From the NCBI GenBank assembly GCA_966212505.1, contig CBIHRS010000009.1:62001-126000 (forward strand): a DNA stretch of 64,000 nt. Reading direction: 5' to 3'. The DNA comes from CAMLIZ01 sp966212505 (GTDB lineage: Bacteria; Pseudomonadota; Gammaproteobacteria; Burkholderiales; Burkholderiaceae_C). The notes beneath the pieces were generated by a model. It was not told the DNA's origin. It saw only the letters and a list, made by a program, of their open reading frames with translations, and ran no database searches. Numbering within the stretch: position 1 is the first letter of the stretch; every line of letters begins with the position of its first letter. This document shows positions 50,674 to 59,646 of this stretch, in pieces. The position numbers and the translations under genes are program-made.

Positions 50674-51710
50674 GCTCGATCGACGTCGTCATACCGTGCT
50701 ACCGCTACGCGCAATACCTGAGAGCGTGCGTGCAGAGCGTGCTCGACCAGGAAGTAGATGACCTGCGCATCCTGATCCTCGACGACGACTCGCCCGACGA
50801 CACGCCGGCGGTGGCCGAGGCACTCATACGGGAGGACGAGCGCATCTCGTACCGCCGTCACACCGCGAACCTCGGCCACATCGCCACCTTCAACGAAGGG
50901 ATCGCCTGGACGCGCGCCGACTACATGCTGCTGCTGTCGGCCGACGACCATCTGCTGCCCGGCGCGTTGCAGCGCGCGATGGCGCTGATGGACACCAGTA
51001 CCGCGATGGGCCTGTGCATCGGCCAAGCGCTGGAACTGCGCGCCGATGGCAGCACACGGCGGCTGGCGATGGATGTCGGCCCGGCGGATGCCGCGGCGGT
51101 CGTGCTCGGCGGCACCGACTTCGTGCGATGGATCGTGCGATCGGGTGCGCGCAACATCGTTCCGTCCCCCACCGCGGTGGTCCGGCGCAGCCTGCTCCAG
51201 CGGCTCGGCGGCTACCGCGCCGACCTGCCGCATGCCGGCGACCTGGAGATGTGGCTTCGGCTCGCGGCGCACGGAACGGTGGGCATCGTGAAGGCCTACC
51301 AGGCGGTGTACCGGCAGCACGCGGCGAGCATGTCGAACGCGTACTACGGAGACAACATCCTCACCGACCTGCAGCAGCGCAAGACCGCGTTCGATGCTTT
51401 CGTGCTGACTTGCGGCGACGCGATGCCGGAAGCGGATCGCCTGTACGCCCAGCTACTGCAGCCGCTGGCCCGTGAAGCGGTGGGATACGCGAGCGAAGCC
51501 TTCAACGACCGGCGGATGGACATGTCGCGCCGCTTGCTGGACTTCGCGGCGATCGTCCACCCCGGCGTGCGCGACACGCCGGCCTGGCGGCTGCTGGCCT
51601 GCAAGAAGCTGATGGGTCACACCATTTCCAGCGCGCTGCTGCCCGCGGTGGCCCGGCTGCGCTCCACCACGCAGAGGCTGCGCGGCCGACAGTCCGCGCC
51701 GGGACGCTGA
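50670..51710 (+). CDS. Glycosyltransferase family 2
   Basis: The 346-residue protein has a GT-A fold: IDVVIPCYRYAQYL, the nucleotide-binding DDDSPDDT, and the metal-binding SADDHL. A later acidic motif, GDLEMWLRLA, suits the catalytic base region. It adds one sugar to the growing lipid-linked unit at the cytoplasmic face; donor and linkage are unknown. It overlaps the flippase gene by ATGA and is followed after 2 bases by another family 2 gene. Confidence 0.9.
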   Translation: MSSIDVVIPCYRYAQYLRACVQSVLDQEVDDLRILILDDDSPDDTPAVAEALIREDERISYRRHTANLGHIATFNEGIAWTRADYMLLLSADDHLLPGALQRAMALMDTSTAMGLCIGQALELRADGSTRRLAMDVGPADAAAVVLGGTDFVRWIVRSGARNIVPSPTAVVRRSLLQRLGGYRADLPHAGDLEMWLRLAAHGTVGIVKAYQAVYRQHAASMSNAYYGDNILTDLQQRKTAFDAFVLTCGDAMPEADRLYAQLLQPLAREAVGYASEAFNDRRMDMSRRLLDFAAIVHPGVRDTPAWRLLACKKLMGHTISSALLPAVARLRSTTQRLRGRQSAPGR

Positions 51711-51712
51711 GA

Positions 51713-52522
51713 ATGAGTCCGACCCGGTACACCGCGCTGATCCGCACCTTCAATTCGGCACGCACGCTGCCGAAGACGCTGGCCTCGCTGCAGGCGCAGA
51801 CGCTGCCGCCCAGCGCGTGGGTGATCGTCGATTCCGGCTCCACCGACGGCACGCTCGGGCTGTCGCCCGAGGGCGCGATCGTGCATCGCTACGTCGGCCG
51901 CAGGTTCAACTATGCCGAGGCCTTGAACCAGGGGCTGGACCTGGTGGATACGGAGTGCGTGCTCATCATCAGCTCGCACACCAGCCTCGGCCATCCCGGC
52001 GCACTCGGTTTCGCGCTCGACATCCTGGACCGCGATCCGCAGGTTGGGGCCGCCTATTTCTGCTACGAACGCTGCCCCGCGCTCCAGTACCGGCTCATCG
52101 ACCGCGACAGCTTCACCGGCTTCAACGGCCTGTGGAACACCTGCTCGACGATCCGCACCCGCCTGCTGAAGCAGCGCCGTTTCCGCCCCGAAGTGTTCGC
52201 CGCCGAAGACCAGGAATGGTCGCGCTGGCTGCTGCACAGCGAGGGCAAGGTCATCGCGCGGCTCTCGGGCGCGGCGCTGGAGAACGACAACCCGCAGAAA
52301 TTCGCGTGGCGCAAGCTGCTCGACGAATACGCCGCGGTCGCGCTGTTCGCCAACCGCAGCCTGCTCGGCTGGCCACATCTGCTCGAGCTCGCCGCCAGGG
52401 CCATGCGGCCGAGCTGGCCGCTGGCCATGCGCCCGCGCCTGCTCCATCTCGCACTGCTCGCACGGCTGCTCGCCTGCCATGTCACGCGCGCCGGCATCGA
52501 TGCCCCTCCGCACAAGCCATGA
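51713..52522 (+). CDS. Glycosyltransferase family 2, short
   Basis: The 269-residue GT-A protein has TALIRTFNSARTLPKTL and VDSGSTDGT; the usual DxD position reads as SSHTS (IISSHTSLGHPG), and EDQEWSRWLL lies further on. Lack of an obvious DxD could mean a metal-independent or altered enzyme. It sits between two glycosyltransferase genes, sharing ATGA with the next. Confidence 0.85.
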   Translation: MSPTRYTALIRTFNSARTLPKTLASLQAQTLPPSAWVIVDSGSTDGTLGLSPEGAIVHRYVGRRFNYAEALNQGLDLVDTECVLIISSHTSLGHPGALGFALDILDRDPQVGAAYFCYERCPALQYRLIDRDSFTGFNGLWNTCSTIRTRLLKQRRFRPEVFAAEDQEWSRWLLHSEGKVIARLSGAALENDNPQKFAWRKLLDEYAAVALFANRSLLGWPHLLELAARAMRPSWPLAMRPRLLHLALLARLLACHVTRAGIDAPPHKP

Positions 52523-53691
52523 CGCGCCGCCGCACCATCCTCTTCCTGAATCACTCGGCCGCCCGCAACGGCGCGAGCCTGCTGCTGCTGCACCTGCTGC
52601 AGTGGCTGCGCGCCAACACCGATTTCAGGCTCGAGGTGCTCTCCGACGGTGGTGGCCCGCTGATCGACGACTTCCGCGCCGTGGCACCCACACGGGTGTG
52701 GCGCAACCCGCTGTTCTTCCTGCGGGGGCTGGTGCATCCCCGGGCAACGGCGCTGCGCTCTCGCCTCGAGGCCGCGGCGCTGCGCCTGTCGCTCAGGCCG
52801 CGCTACGACCTCGTCTATGCCAACACCGCCGCCGCTTGGCACCACGTGGCCGCGCTCGGCCGCCACCGCGGCGCGCTGCTCTGGCACATCCACGAGCTGC
52901 CCTACGCCCTCGGGCTCACGCTGGCAGACGAGCGCGCGCGGGCACTGCTGCCCGGAGCCACGCGCGTGGTCGCGGTATCGGGTCTGGTGGGAAGCTCGCT
53001 GGTCGACCGCTTCGCGGTGCCCGAAGACCGGGTCGACCTCGTGCATGGCTTCGTACCGATCCACGACATCACGGACGACACGCGGCGCTTCGTGCGGCAA
53101 CGGATCCTCGGCGAGATCGGCTGGCCCGAGGGTGCCTTCGTCGTCGGGGCCTGCGGCGCCCCCGGCTGGCGCAAGGGCAGCGACCTGTTCCTGCAGATCG
53201 CCGGGCGGTTGCATCGAAACGATGCGCGGCGTGCGCTGCGCTTCCTGTGGGTGGGCGGCGGCGAGGCCGACCCGGAGGCGCGCCGGTTCGCGCACGACCT
53301 GCAGGCGCTCGGCCTCGATGCGGTGTGCCACCGGGTGGCCTCGACCGCGAGCGTCGACGACTACTACTGTGCGATGGATGCGTTCGCCCTGCCCTCGCGC
53401 GAAGATCCCTTCCCGCTGGTGATGCTGGAGGCCGCCGTGCACGGCCTGCCCACCGTGTGCTTCGACGCGGCCGGCGGCGGCGCCGAGTTCGTGGCCGGCG
53501 ACGCCGGCATGGCCGTGCCCTACCTCGATCTCGACGCCTTCGCGTCCGCCATCGAGACCCTGCACTCGCAGCCATTGCGGCGCAGCACCTTCGGTGCGGC
53601 GGCCCAGCGCAAGGTGCGCCAGCACCACTGCATCGAGACGCAGGGGCCGAAGCTGCTGGGCAGCATCGAGCGCTGCCTCGCCGCCGCCTGA
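52519..53691 (+). CDS. Glycosyltransferase family 4
   Basis: The 390-residue protein is a GT-B enzyme: an N-terminal acceptor domain (LFLNHSAARNGASLLL) and a C-terminal nucleotide-sugar domain with GAPGWRKGSDLFLQIA, FALPSREDPFPLVMLEA, the EX7E-type motif, and AGGGAEFVAGDAG. It adds a sugar with retention of configuration. The ATG overlaps the preceding stop. Confidence 0.9.
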   Translation: MTRRRTILFLNHSAARNGASLLLLHLLQWLRANTDFRLEVLSDGGGPLIDDFRAVAPTRVWRNPLFFLRGLVHPRATALRSRLEAAALRLSLRPRYDLVYANTAAAWHHVAALGRHRGALLWHIHELPYALGLTLADERARALLPGATRVVAVSGLVGSSLVDRFAVPEDRVDLVHGFVPIHDITDDTRRFVRQRILGEIGWPEGAFVVGACGAPGWRKGSDLFLQIAGRLHRNDARRALRFLWVGGGEADPEARRFAHDLQALGLDAVCHRVASTASVDDYYCAMDAFALPSREDPFPLVMLEAAVHGLPTVCFDAAGGGAEFVAGDAGMAVPYLDLDAFASAIETLHSQPLRRSTFGAAAQRKVRQHHCIETQGPKLLGSIERCLAAA

Positions 53692-53709
53692 ACCCGAGGC
53701 GACCCGCTC

Positions 53710-55056
53710 ATGTACGCCACCGACAACACCACCTTCATCAACGGCATCGGCCTGGCGTTCGGCCTGCTGATGGGCCTGTTGATGCTGGCGCTGCCGCGCC
53801 GGCTGGCCTTGGTGCCGGTGATCGCGATGGTGTGCTACGTCACGATGGGGCAGCGGGTGATGGTGCTCGGACTGAACTTCACGCTGATCCGCATCCTGCT
53901 GCTGTTCGGCCTGCTGCGCGTGTTGGCGCGCGGCGAGTGGCGAGGCGCGCTCGGCGCCGGCCCGCTGCATCCCATCGACCGCATGATGCTGTGGTGGGTG
54001 CTGGCCAGCATCGTCACCTACACGCTGCTGTGGCAGACGGGCGAGGCCTTCGTGAACCGGCTGGGGCTGGCCTACGACGCGCTCGGGCTGTACTTCCTGT
54101 TCCGCGTGCTGGTGCAGGACATCGACGACATCCATATGGTGCTGCGCCAGTTCGCGTGGTTCGCGATGCCACTGGCATTGACCATGCTGCTCGAGAAGAG
54201 CAGCGGGCGGAATCCGTTTGCCGCGCTCGGCGGCGTGCCGCCGGAGACGCTGGTGCGCGAGGGCGTGCTGCGCTGCCAGGGTCCGTTTGCCCACCCGATC
54301 CTGGCCGGCGCCTTCGGCAGCACGCTGCTGCCGCTGTTCGCCGGCCTGTGGCAGCAGCGGCAGCACCGCTTGCTTGCGCTGCTCGGCCTGGCATCCGCCG
54401 CCGTCATCGCATCCACCGCCGGGTCGAGCGGCCCGATGATGGCCGCGGCAGCCGGACTGGCGGGCATGTGGCTGTGGCCGATGCGCCGGCACATGCGCAT
54501 GGTGCGCTGGGCGCTGGGGCTGGGCGTGCTGGGCCTGCACCTCGCGATGCAGGCACCGGTGTGGTTCCTGCTGGCCCGGGTCGGCGTGTTCGGCGGTTCC
54601 ACCGGCTACCACCGCGCCATCCTGATCGACCACGCGGTGCATCACTTCCCCGAATGGTGGCTGATCGGCACCTACTCGACCGCCCAATGGGGCTTCCACA
54701 TGTTCGACGTGACCAACCAGTACGTGCTGGTCGGCGTGCAGGGCGGCCTCGTCACGCTGCTGCTCTTCGTGGCCCTGATCTCGCGCGCCTTCGGGGCCGT
54801 GGGCCGCGCGCTGCCCGCCTGCGGCGACGCCCATCCGCTGCGGCAGCGCCTGGCGTGGGCGCTGGGCGCCTCGCTCACGGTCCATGCCGTCAACTACATC
54901 TCGGTGCCCTACTTCGACCAGAACATCGTCAACTGGTACCTGCTGCTGGCGATGATCGCCACGCTCCCCCGCGGGAGCGCCGAGGCAGCCGCCACCGCGC
55001 AGGCGCCGGCCGTGTCACCAGCCGGTCGGCTCGAACAGGCAGGAGGATATCCATGA
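53710..55056 (+). CDS. O-antigen polymerase/ligase-like membrane protein
   Basis: The 448-residue protein has about ten hydrophobic spans (e.g. GLAFGLLMGLLMLALP, LALLGLASAAVIAST) and a larger outside loop near residues 290-345 with GYHRAILIDHAVHHFPEW, typical of Wzy polymerases and WaaL ligases. Within this locus it is the best candidate for the repeat-unit polymerase. It starts 18 bases after the glycosyltransferase stop and overlaps the methyltransferase gene by ATGA. Confidence 0.82.
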   Translation: MYATDNTTFINGIGLAFGLLMGLLMLALPRRLALVPVIAMVCYVTMGQRVMVLGLNFTLIRILLLFGLLRVLARGEWRGALGAGPLHPIDRMMLWWVLASIVTYTLLWQTGEAFVNRLGLAYDALGLYFLFRVLVQDIDDIHMVLRQFAWFAMPLALTMLLEKSSGRNPFAALGGVPPETLVREGVLRCQGPFAHPILAGAFGSTLLPLFAGLWQQRQHRLLALLGLASAAVIASTAGSSGPMMAAAAGLAGMWLWPMRRHMRMVRWALGLGVLGLHLAMQAPVWFLLARVGVFGGSTGYHRAILIDHAVHHFPEWWLIGTYSTAQWGFHMFDVTNQYVLVGVQGGLVTLLLFVALISRAFGAVGRALPACGDAHPLRQRLAWALGASLTVHAVNYISVPYFDQNIVNWYLLLAMIATLPRGSAEAAATAQAPAVSPAGRLEQAGGYP

Positions 55057-55904
55057 ACGCCGCCCTCGACCTGGCCGCGACGATCGACACGCTGACGAAG
55101 CTGGTGGTTGCCCAGCGGGGCGGCGACGAGCACTACTTCCGCGACCAGCTGCCGCGCTATTCCCGCACCGCGGCACGCATCAAGGCGCTGCGTCCCAGCC
55201 CCTGCCGCGTGCTCGACATCGGCAGCCACTACCTGCACCAGGGGGTGCTGCTCAGGTGCCTGGGCCACGAGGTCTGCGGCATCGACGTCGCCCTGTTCGC
55301 CGAAGCCGATTTCGTGCAGGACCGGGCCAGGACCTTCGGCATCGACAACATCACCGTGAACGCGCTGGAGGCGGGCAACTTCCTCACCGAGCACGAAGGC
55401 CGGTTCGACCTGATCGTGTTCACCGAGATCCTCGAGCACATCACCTTCAACCCGGTCCGCTTCTGGCGCCGGGTCTACGAGCTGATGGCGCCCGGCGCGA
55501 TCGTCTACCTGTCCACGCCCAACGCCTTGCGGCCGGCCGCATGGAGCCGGTCGATGCTGGGATTGCTGGCGCTCCGCGGCATCGGACTGAGCATCGACGA
55601 GATCCTCGGCAACGTGACCTACGGCCACCACTGGAAGGAGTACTCGGCGGCCGAGATCAGGCGCTACTTCTCGATGCTGTCGCCCGACTTCTCGGTGACG
55701 ACGAGCTGGTATTCGTCGGACCTGTCCGACGGCCGCGGGATCAAGGCCCACCTGAAAAAGCTGCTCGCGACCGTGCCCTGCCTGCGGTCCGACATCGAGG
55801 CCGTGGTGCGCCGCGCCGGCCACGGCGGCTTCACGGCGCGGCCACCGCGCCTGCGCATGCACGAGGCTGCCGATGCATCGGGAGACGCACCATGCTCGAC
55901 GTGA
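55053..55904 (+). CDS. Class I SAM-dependent methyltransferase
   Basis: The 283-residue protein has the SAM site VLDIGSHYLHQG, the acidic strand GIDVALF, and FDLIVFTEILEHITFN typical of the Methyltransf_11/23 group, followed by YLSTPNA. It probably methylates a sugar of the repeat unit. The ATG overlaps the polymerase stop and has AGGAGG upstream. Its end overlaps the next gene by 13 bases. Confidence 0.88.
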   Translation: MNAALDLAATIDTLTKLVVAQRGGDEHYFRDQLPRYSRTAARIKALRPSPCRVLDIGSHYLHQGVLLRCLGHEVCGIDVALFAEADFVQDRARTFGIDNITVNALEAGNFLTEHEGRFDLIVFTEILEHITFNPVRFWRRVYELMAPGAIVYLSTPNALRPAAWSRSMLGLLALRGIGLSIDEILGNVTYGHHWKEYSAAEIRRYFSMLSPDFSVTTSWYSSDLSDGRGIKAHLKKLLATVPCLRSDIEAVVRRAGHGGFTARPPRLRMHEAADASGDAPCST

Positions 55905-56665
55905 TCGCCGCGGTCAACGACGACGCCGTGCTCGCCGCGAACCTCGACCGCTCGCCGCTGCTCGCCCGCCCGGGCGTGACGATGCACCTGCGCCGCGGCT
56001 TTCGGTCGGCCACGCTGGCCTACCGCGACGCGATGCGTGAATGCCGCAGCGACACCCTCGTGTTCGCCCACCAGGACGTCTACCTGCCCGAAGGCTGGGA
56101 GCAGCAGCTGACGGACAGCATCGCGCACCTCGAGCGGGTCGACCCGCAATGGGCCGTGCTCGGCGTCTACGGCGTCAGGCCCAGCGGGGAGCAGGTGGGT
56201 TGCGTCTGGAGCTCGGGGCTGGACACGATGTTCGGCACCGCGTTCGACGCACCGGTGCCGGTGAACACGATCGACGAAGTGCTGATCGTGCTGAAGCGTT
56301 CGTCGGGCGTGGAGTTCGACGCGGGCCTTCCGGGCTTCCATCTCTACGCCACCGACCTGGTACAGACCGCGCTGTCGTTCGGCCACCGGGCCTACGTGAT
56401 CTACGCGCCGGTGGTCCACAACTCGCGGCCCAGCCTCTACCTGGGGCCTGACTACTTCGACGCCTACCGCCACGTGGCGCGCAAATGGCAGCACCGCCTG
56501 CCGATCCGCGGCCACGTGGCGGACATCATGGCGCCGGGGCTCGCGTACCTGCGGCTGCGGCTGCGGCACCGCCTCGGCGAGCTGCGCTACCGCCACCTCG
56601 ACCGCGGTGCGCTCGCCCGCCACCACGACTGCGTCGCGCTCGCGCGGCGGCTGGGGTTCGAATGA
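55892..56665 (+). CDS. Glycosyltransferase-like protein (Glyco_tranf_2_5 type)
   Basis: The 257-residue protein starts LDVIAAVNDDAVLAANL and has VFAHQDVYLPEGWEQQL and GLPGFHLYATDLVQTA, a pattern of the atypical family-2 glycosyltransferases in which the metal-binding motif reads HQD. The donor sugar is unknown. GGAG lies 8 bases before the ATG, which is inside the methyltransferase gene. It shares ATGA with the next gene. Confidence 0.78.
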   Translation: MLDVIAAVNDDAVLAANLDRSPLLARPGVTMHLRRGFRSATLAYRDAMRECRSDTLVFAHQDVYLPEGWEQQLTDSIAHLERVDPQWAVLGVYGVRPSGEQVGCVWSSGLDTMFGTAFDAPVPVNTIDEVLIVLKRSSGVEFDAGLPGFHLYATDLVQTALSFGHRAYVIYAPVVHNSRPSLYLGPDYFDAYRHVARKWQHRLPIRGHVADIMAPGLAYLRLRLRHRLGELRYRHLDRGALARHHDCVALARRLGFE

Positions 56666-57879
56666 ACGGCGCACGCCTGCGTCCGCTGGCCGGCACGGCG
56701 CGTCCGCTGCATGCCTGCATGCTGGCCTACACGTTCTACGAGAACGACGGAAGGGTCATGCGCTATGCGCGGGCGCTGGCGCAGACGGGCGCGCAGGTCG
56801 ACGCCATCGTGCTGCGGCGCGACGGCCAGCCGCGCGAGGAAATGATCGACGGCGTGCGCGTGGTCCGCATCCAGAAGCGCGAGAAGAACGAGCGCGGCAA
56901 GCTCGCCTACCTGCACCGCATCCTGCGGTTCCTCCTTGGCTCCGCGTTCGAGGTCGGCCAGCGGCACCTGCGGCAGCACTACGACCTGGTGCACGTGCAT
57001 TCGGTACCTGACTTCGAGGTCTTCGCCGCGCTGGTCCCCAAGCTCGGCGGCGCGCGGGTGATCCTCGACATCCACGACATCGTGCCCGAGTTCTACAGTG
57101 CCAAGTTCGGTGTCGCGCCCGACTCGCTCGTCTTCGGTGCGCTGAAGCTGGTGGAGCGCTGCTCGGCCGCGTTCGCCGACCACGTGATCGTGGCCAACGA
57201 CCTCTGGCTCGAGAAGATCGTGGCACGCGCCGCGCGCCGCGACAAATGCTCGGCCTTCATCAACTACCCCGACCTGTCGGTATTCGATGCACGCCTGCGC
57301 GGCCGCGCCGACGACGGCCGCTTCGTGATGTCGTATCCCGGCACGCTCAGCTGGCACCAGGGCCTGGACATCGCGATCAACGCCTTCGCGATCGCCGAGC
57401 CGGAAGCGCCCGGCATGGAGCTCCACATCCATGGCGAAGGCAGCGCCCGGCCCGGGCTGGAACGCCTGGTGCAGGCCCTGCACCTGGAGGGCAAGGTCTT
57501 CCTGCATGCGCCGCTGCCGCAGCGCGAGATCGTGCGCGTGATGGCCGAGGCCGACCTGGGCGTGGTGCCCAAGCGCAACGACGCCTTCGGCGGCGAGGCC
57601 TTCAGCACCAAGATCCTGGAGTTCATGGCGCTCGGCGTGCCGGTGGTCGCGGCGCGCACGCGCATCGACGCCCACTACTTCGACGACTCGCTGCTCAGGT
57701 TCTTCTCGCCCGGCGACGCCACCGACCTCGCGCGCGCAATGCTCGATGCCTACCGCGACCGCGAGCACAGCATGCAGTTGGCCGCGCGTGCGCTGGCCCA
57801 TGCGCACGAGAACAGCTGGAGCGCGCGGCAAGGCAGCTACCTCGAGATCGTGCAGCGGCTCGTGGGGAGGAGCCACTGA
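56662..57879 (+). CDS. Glycosyltransferase family 4
   Basis: The 405-residue GT-B enzyme has MLAYTFYENDGRVMRYA, ILDIHDIVPEFYSAKFG in the first domain, and SYPGTLSWHQGLDIAINAF, ADLGVVPKRNDAFGGEAFS and KILEFMALGVPVVA in the donor-binding domain. It adds a sugar to the lipid-linked unit. The start overlaps the preceding stop (ATGA). Confidence 0.9.
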   Translation: MNGARLRPLAGTARPLHACMLAYTFYENDGRVMRYARALAQTGAQVDAIVLRRDGQPREEMIDGVRVVRIQKREKNERGKLAYLHRILRFLLGSAFEVGQRHLRQHYDLVHVHSVPDFEVFAALVPKLGGARVILDIHDIVPEFYSAKFGVAPDSLVFGALKLVERCSAAFADHVIVANDLWLEKIVARAARRDKCSAFINYPDLSVFDARLRGRADDGRFVMSYPGTLSWHQGLDIAINAFAIAEPEAPGMELHIHGEGSARPGLERLVQALHLEGKVFLHAPLPQREIVRVMAEADLGVVPKRNDAFGGEAFSTKILEFMALGVPVVAARTRIDAHYFDDSLLRFFSPGDATDLARAMLDAYRDREHSMQLAARALAHAHENSWSARQGSYLEIVQRLVGRSH

Positions 57880-57880
57880 C

Positions 57881-58732
57881 ATGCGCCCCCCACGCCTCGA
57901 CCGCTGGATCACCCTGTCAGTGGCTGCGCGGCTCGCGCGGCGGCAGGCCCGCTGCCATGCGCTGCCCATCCTCATGTACCACAGCATCGCCGACGACGTC
58001 GACGACACGGTGCATCCATATTTCCGCACGGTCACCACGCCCGCCGCCTTCGCGCGGCAGATCGGCTGGATGCGCGACAACGGCTACGAGGCGGTCTCGC
58101 TGGCGAACGCGGTCCGTCTGGCGCAGGAAGACGGCGAGCCGACGGCGAAGAAGGTCGTGCTGACTTTCGACGACGGCTTCCGGGATTTCCGCAGCGCGGC
58201 CCTGCCGATCCTCGAGCGCGCCGGCTTCGGCGCTACCGTGTTCCTGTCGACCGCCTACCTCGGCAAGCCCTTCCTCACCGGCCGGCCCTGCCTCGACGCG
58301 CGCGACGTCAAGGCCCTCAGCGATGCCGGCATCGAGTTCGGCTCGCATTCGGTGAGCCACCGCCGGCTGGTGGACTTGCCGCACGACGAGCTGGCCAGCG
58401 AGATCGCCGATTCCAGGCGCGCCATCGAAGACATCACCGGCAAGGCGGTGGCCATGTTCTCCTACCCCTATCGGTTCCCCGAAGAGCAACCGGCCTTCAC
58501 CCGCGCACTGGCCGACCTGCTCGATGGCAGCGGCTACCGCTGCGGCGTGACCACCGCGATCGGCCGTGCGAGCGCTGCGGATGACCCGCGATTCCTGCCC
58601 CGCCTGCCGGTGAACGACTGCGACGACTTCCCGCTGCTGCAGGCCAAGCTCGAGGGCCACTATGACTGGCTGCGGCCGCTGCAACGCCTGCGCAAGCGGT
58701 CGCGCGCCGCGCTGGGCCAATGGAGGGCGTGA
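57881..58732 (+). CDS. Polysaccharide deacetylase (NodB domain)
   Basis: The 283-residue protein has LPILMYHSI, the metal/catalytic motif VLTFDDGFRDF, the histidine pair in FGSHSVSHRRL and YPYRFPEE. It should remove acetyl groups from N-acetyl sugars of the polysaccharide or its precursor. No signal peptide is evident, so a cytoplasmic or membrane-associated place is possible. GGGGAGG precedes the ATG; its stop overlaps the next start (TGATG). Confidence 0.9.
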   Translation: MRPPRLDRWITLSVAARLARRQARCHALPILMYHSIADDVDDTVHPYFRTVTTPAAFARQIGWMRDNGYEAVSLANAVRLAQEDGEPTAKKVVLTFDDGFRDFRSAALPILERAGFGATVFLSTAYLGKPFLTGRPCLDARDVKALSDAGIEFGSHSVSHRRLVDLPHDELASEIADSRRAIEDITGKAVAMFSYPYRFPEEQPAFTRALADLLDGSGYRCGVTTAIGRASAADDPRFLPRLPVNDCDDFPLLQAKLEGHYDWLRPLQRLRKRSRAALGQWRA

Positions 58733-59631
58733 TGAGTTCCAACCCGCCGCTGCCGCCCTACGTCATCGTCACGCCGGCGCGCGACGAAGCCGCGTACATC
58801 TCCGTGACGCTGCTGTCAGTCATCGCGCAGACACACCGGCCGCTGCGCTGGGTGATCGTCGACGACGGCTCCACGGACCGCACGCCGGAGATCCTGCGCC
58901 GGCACACGCGCGGCTGGCAGTGGATCACCGTCGTGTCAACGGGCTCGCGCGAGCGCCGGCTCGGCAGCGCCGAGGTGCTCGCGTTCCAGCGCGGCCTGGC
59001 TGAGATCGACGCCGACCTGCCGTATGAGTTCATCGTCAAGCTCGACGCCGACCTGCGCCTGCCGCCCGACTACTTCGGCCGGCTGCTCGCGCGCATGTCG
59101 GCCGAGCCGCGCCTGGGCATCGCCTCGGGGGTGTACTGCGAGCTCGCGCGTGGCAGCTGGGTGCCCGTCGGCATGCCGGACTACCACGCCGCCGGGGCCT
59201 CCAAGGTCGTGCGCCGGCAGTGCTTCGAGGAGATCGGCGGCTTCGTGGCCCGCTCGGGCTGGGACACGGTCGACGAGATCCGAGCCGACCTGCGCGGCTG
59301 GCGCACCGGCCACTTCGACGACATCCGATTCCAGCACCTGAAACCCGAGGGGACCGCAATGGGGCGCCTGCGCACCCACCGCTTCCATGGCGACATCTAC
59401 TACCAGACCGGCGGCGGGCCGGCCTTCCTGCTGGCCAAGGCCGCACATCGCATGGTGACCGCCCAGCCGCCGGTGATCGGCGGCCTGGCGATGCTGTGGG
59501 GCTACCTGCTGCCGCTGCTGACGCGGCGCGAGCGCCTGGTCAGCGATGCCGAGGCACGGCACTACCGCGCGATGCTGAACCGGCGCCTGCTCGCGCCGCT
59601 GGGCCGGTGGCGGCCCATCTCTCGCACCTGA
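58732..59631 (+). CDS. Glycosyltransferase family 2
   Basis: The 299-residue GT-A enzyme has VIVTPARDEAAYISVTLLS, VIVDDGSTDRT and the metal motif VKLDADLRLPPDYF, with a hydrophobic stretch near the end (PVIGGLAMLWGYLLPLL) that may touch the membrane. ATG 58732 has GGAGGG at the right spacing; an in-frame ATG four codons upstream is less likely. Confidence 0.9.
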   Translation: MSSNPPLPPYVIVTPARDEAAYISVTLLSVIAQTHRPLRWVIVDDGSTDRTPEILRRHTRGWQWITVVSTGSRERRLGSAEVLAFQRGLAEIDADLPYEFIVKLDADLRLPPDYFGRLLARMSAEPRLGIASGVYCELARGSWVPVGMPDYHAAGASKVVRRQCFEEIGGFVARSGWDTVDEIRADLRGWRTGHFDDIRFQHLKPEGTAMGRLRTHRFHGDIYYQTGGGPAFLLAKAAHRMVTAQPPVIGGLAMLWGYLLPLLTRRERLVSDAEARHYRAMLNRRLLAPLGRWRPISRT

Positions 59632-59646
59632 ACAGGGGCCTCCACC

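Noticed and set aside
52063..54885. 940-codon minus-strand ORF opposite glycosyltransferase and polymerase genes
   Set aside because: It is antisense to three supported genes; composition is His/Gln/Arg-rich without motifs.
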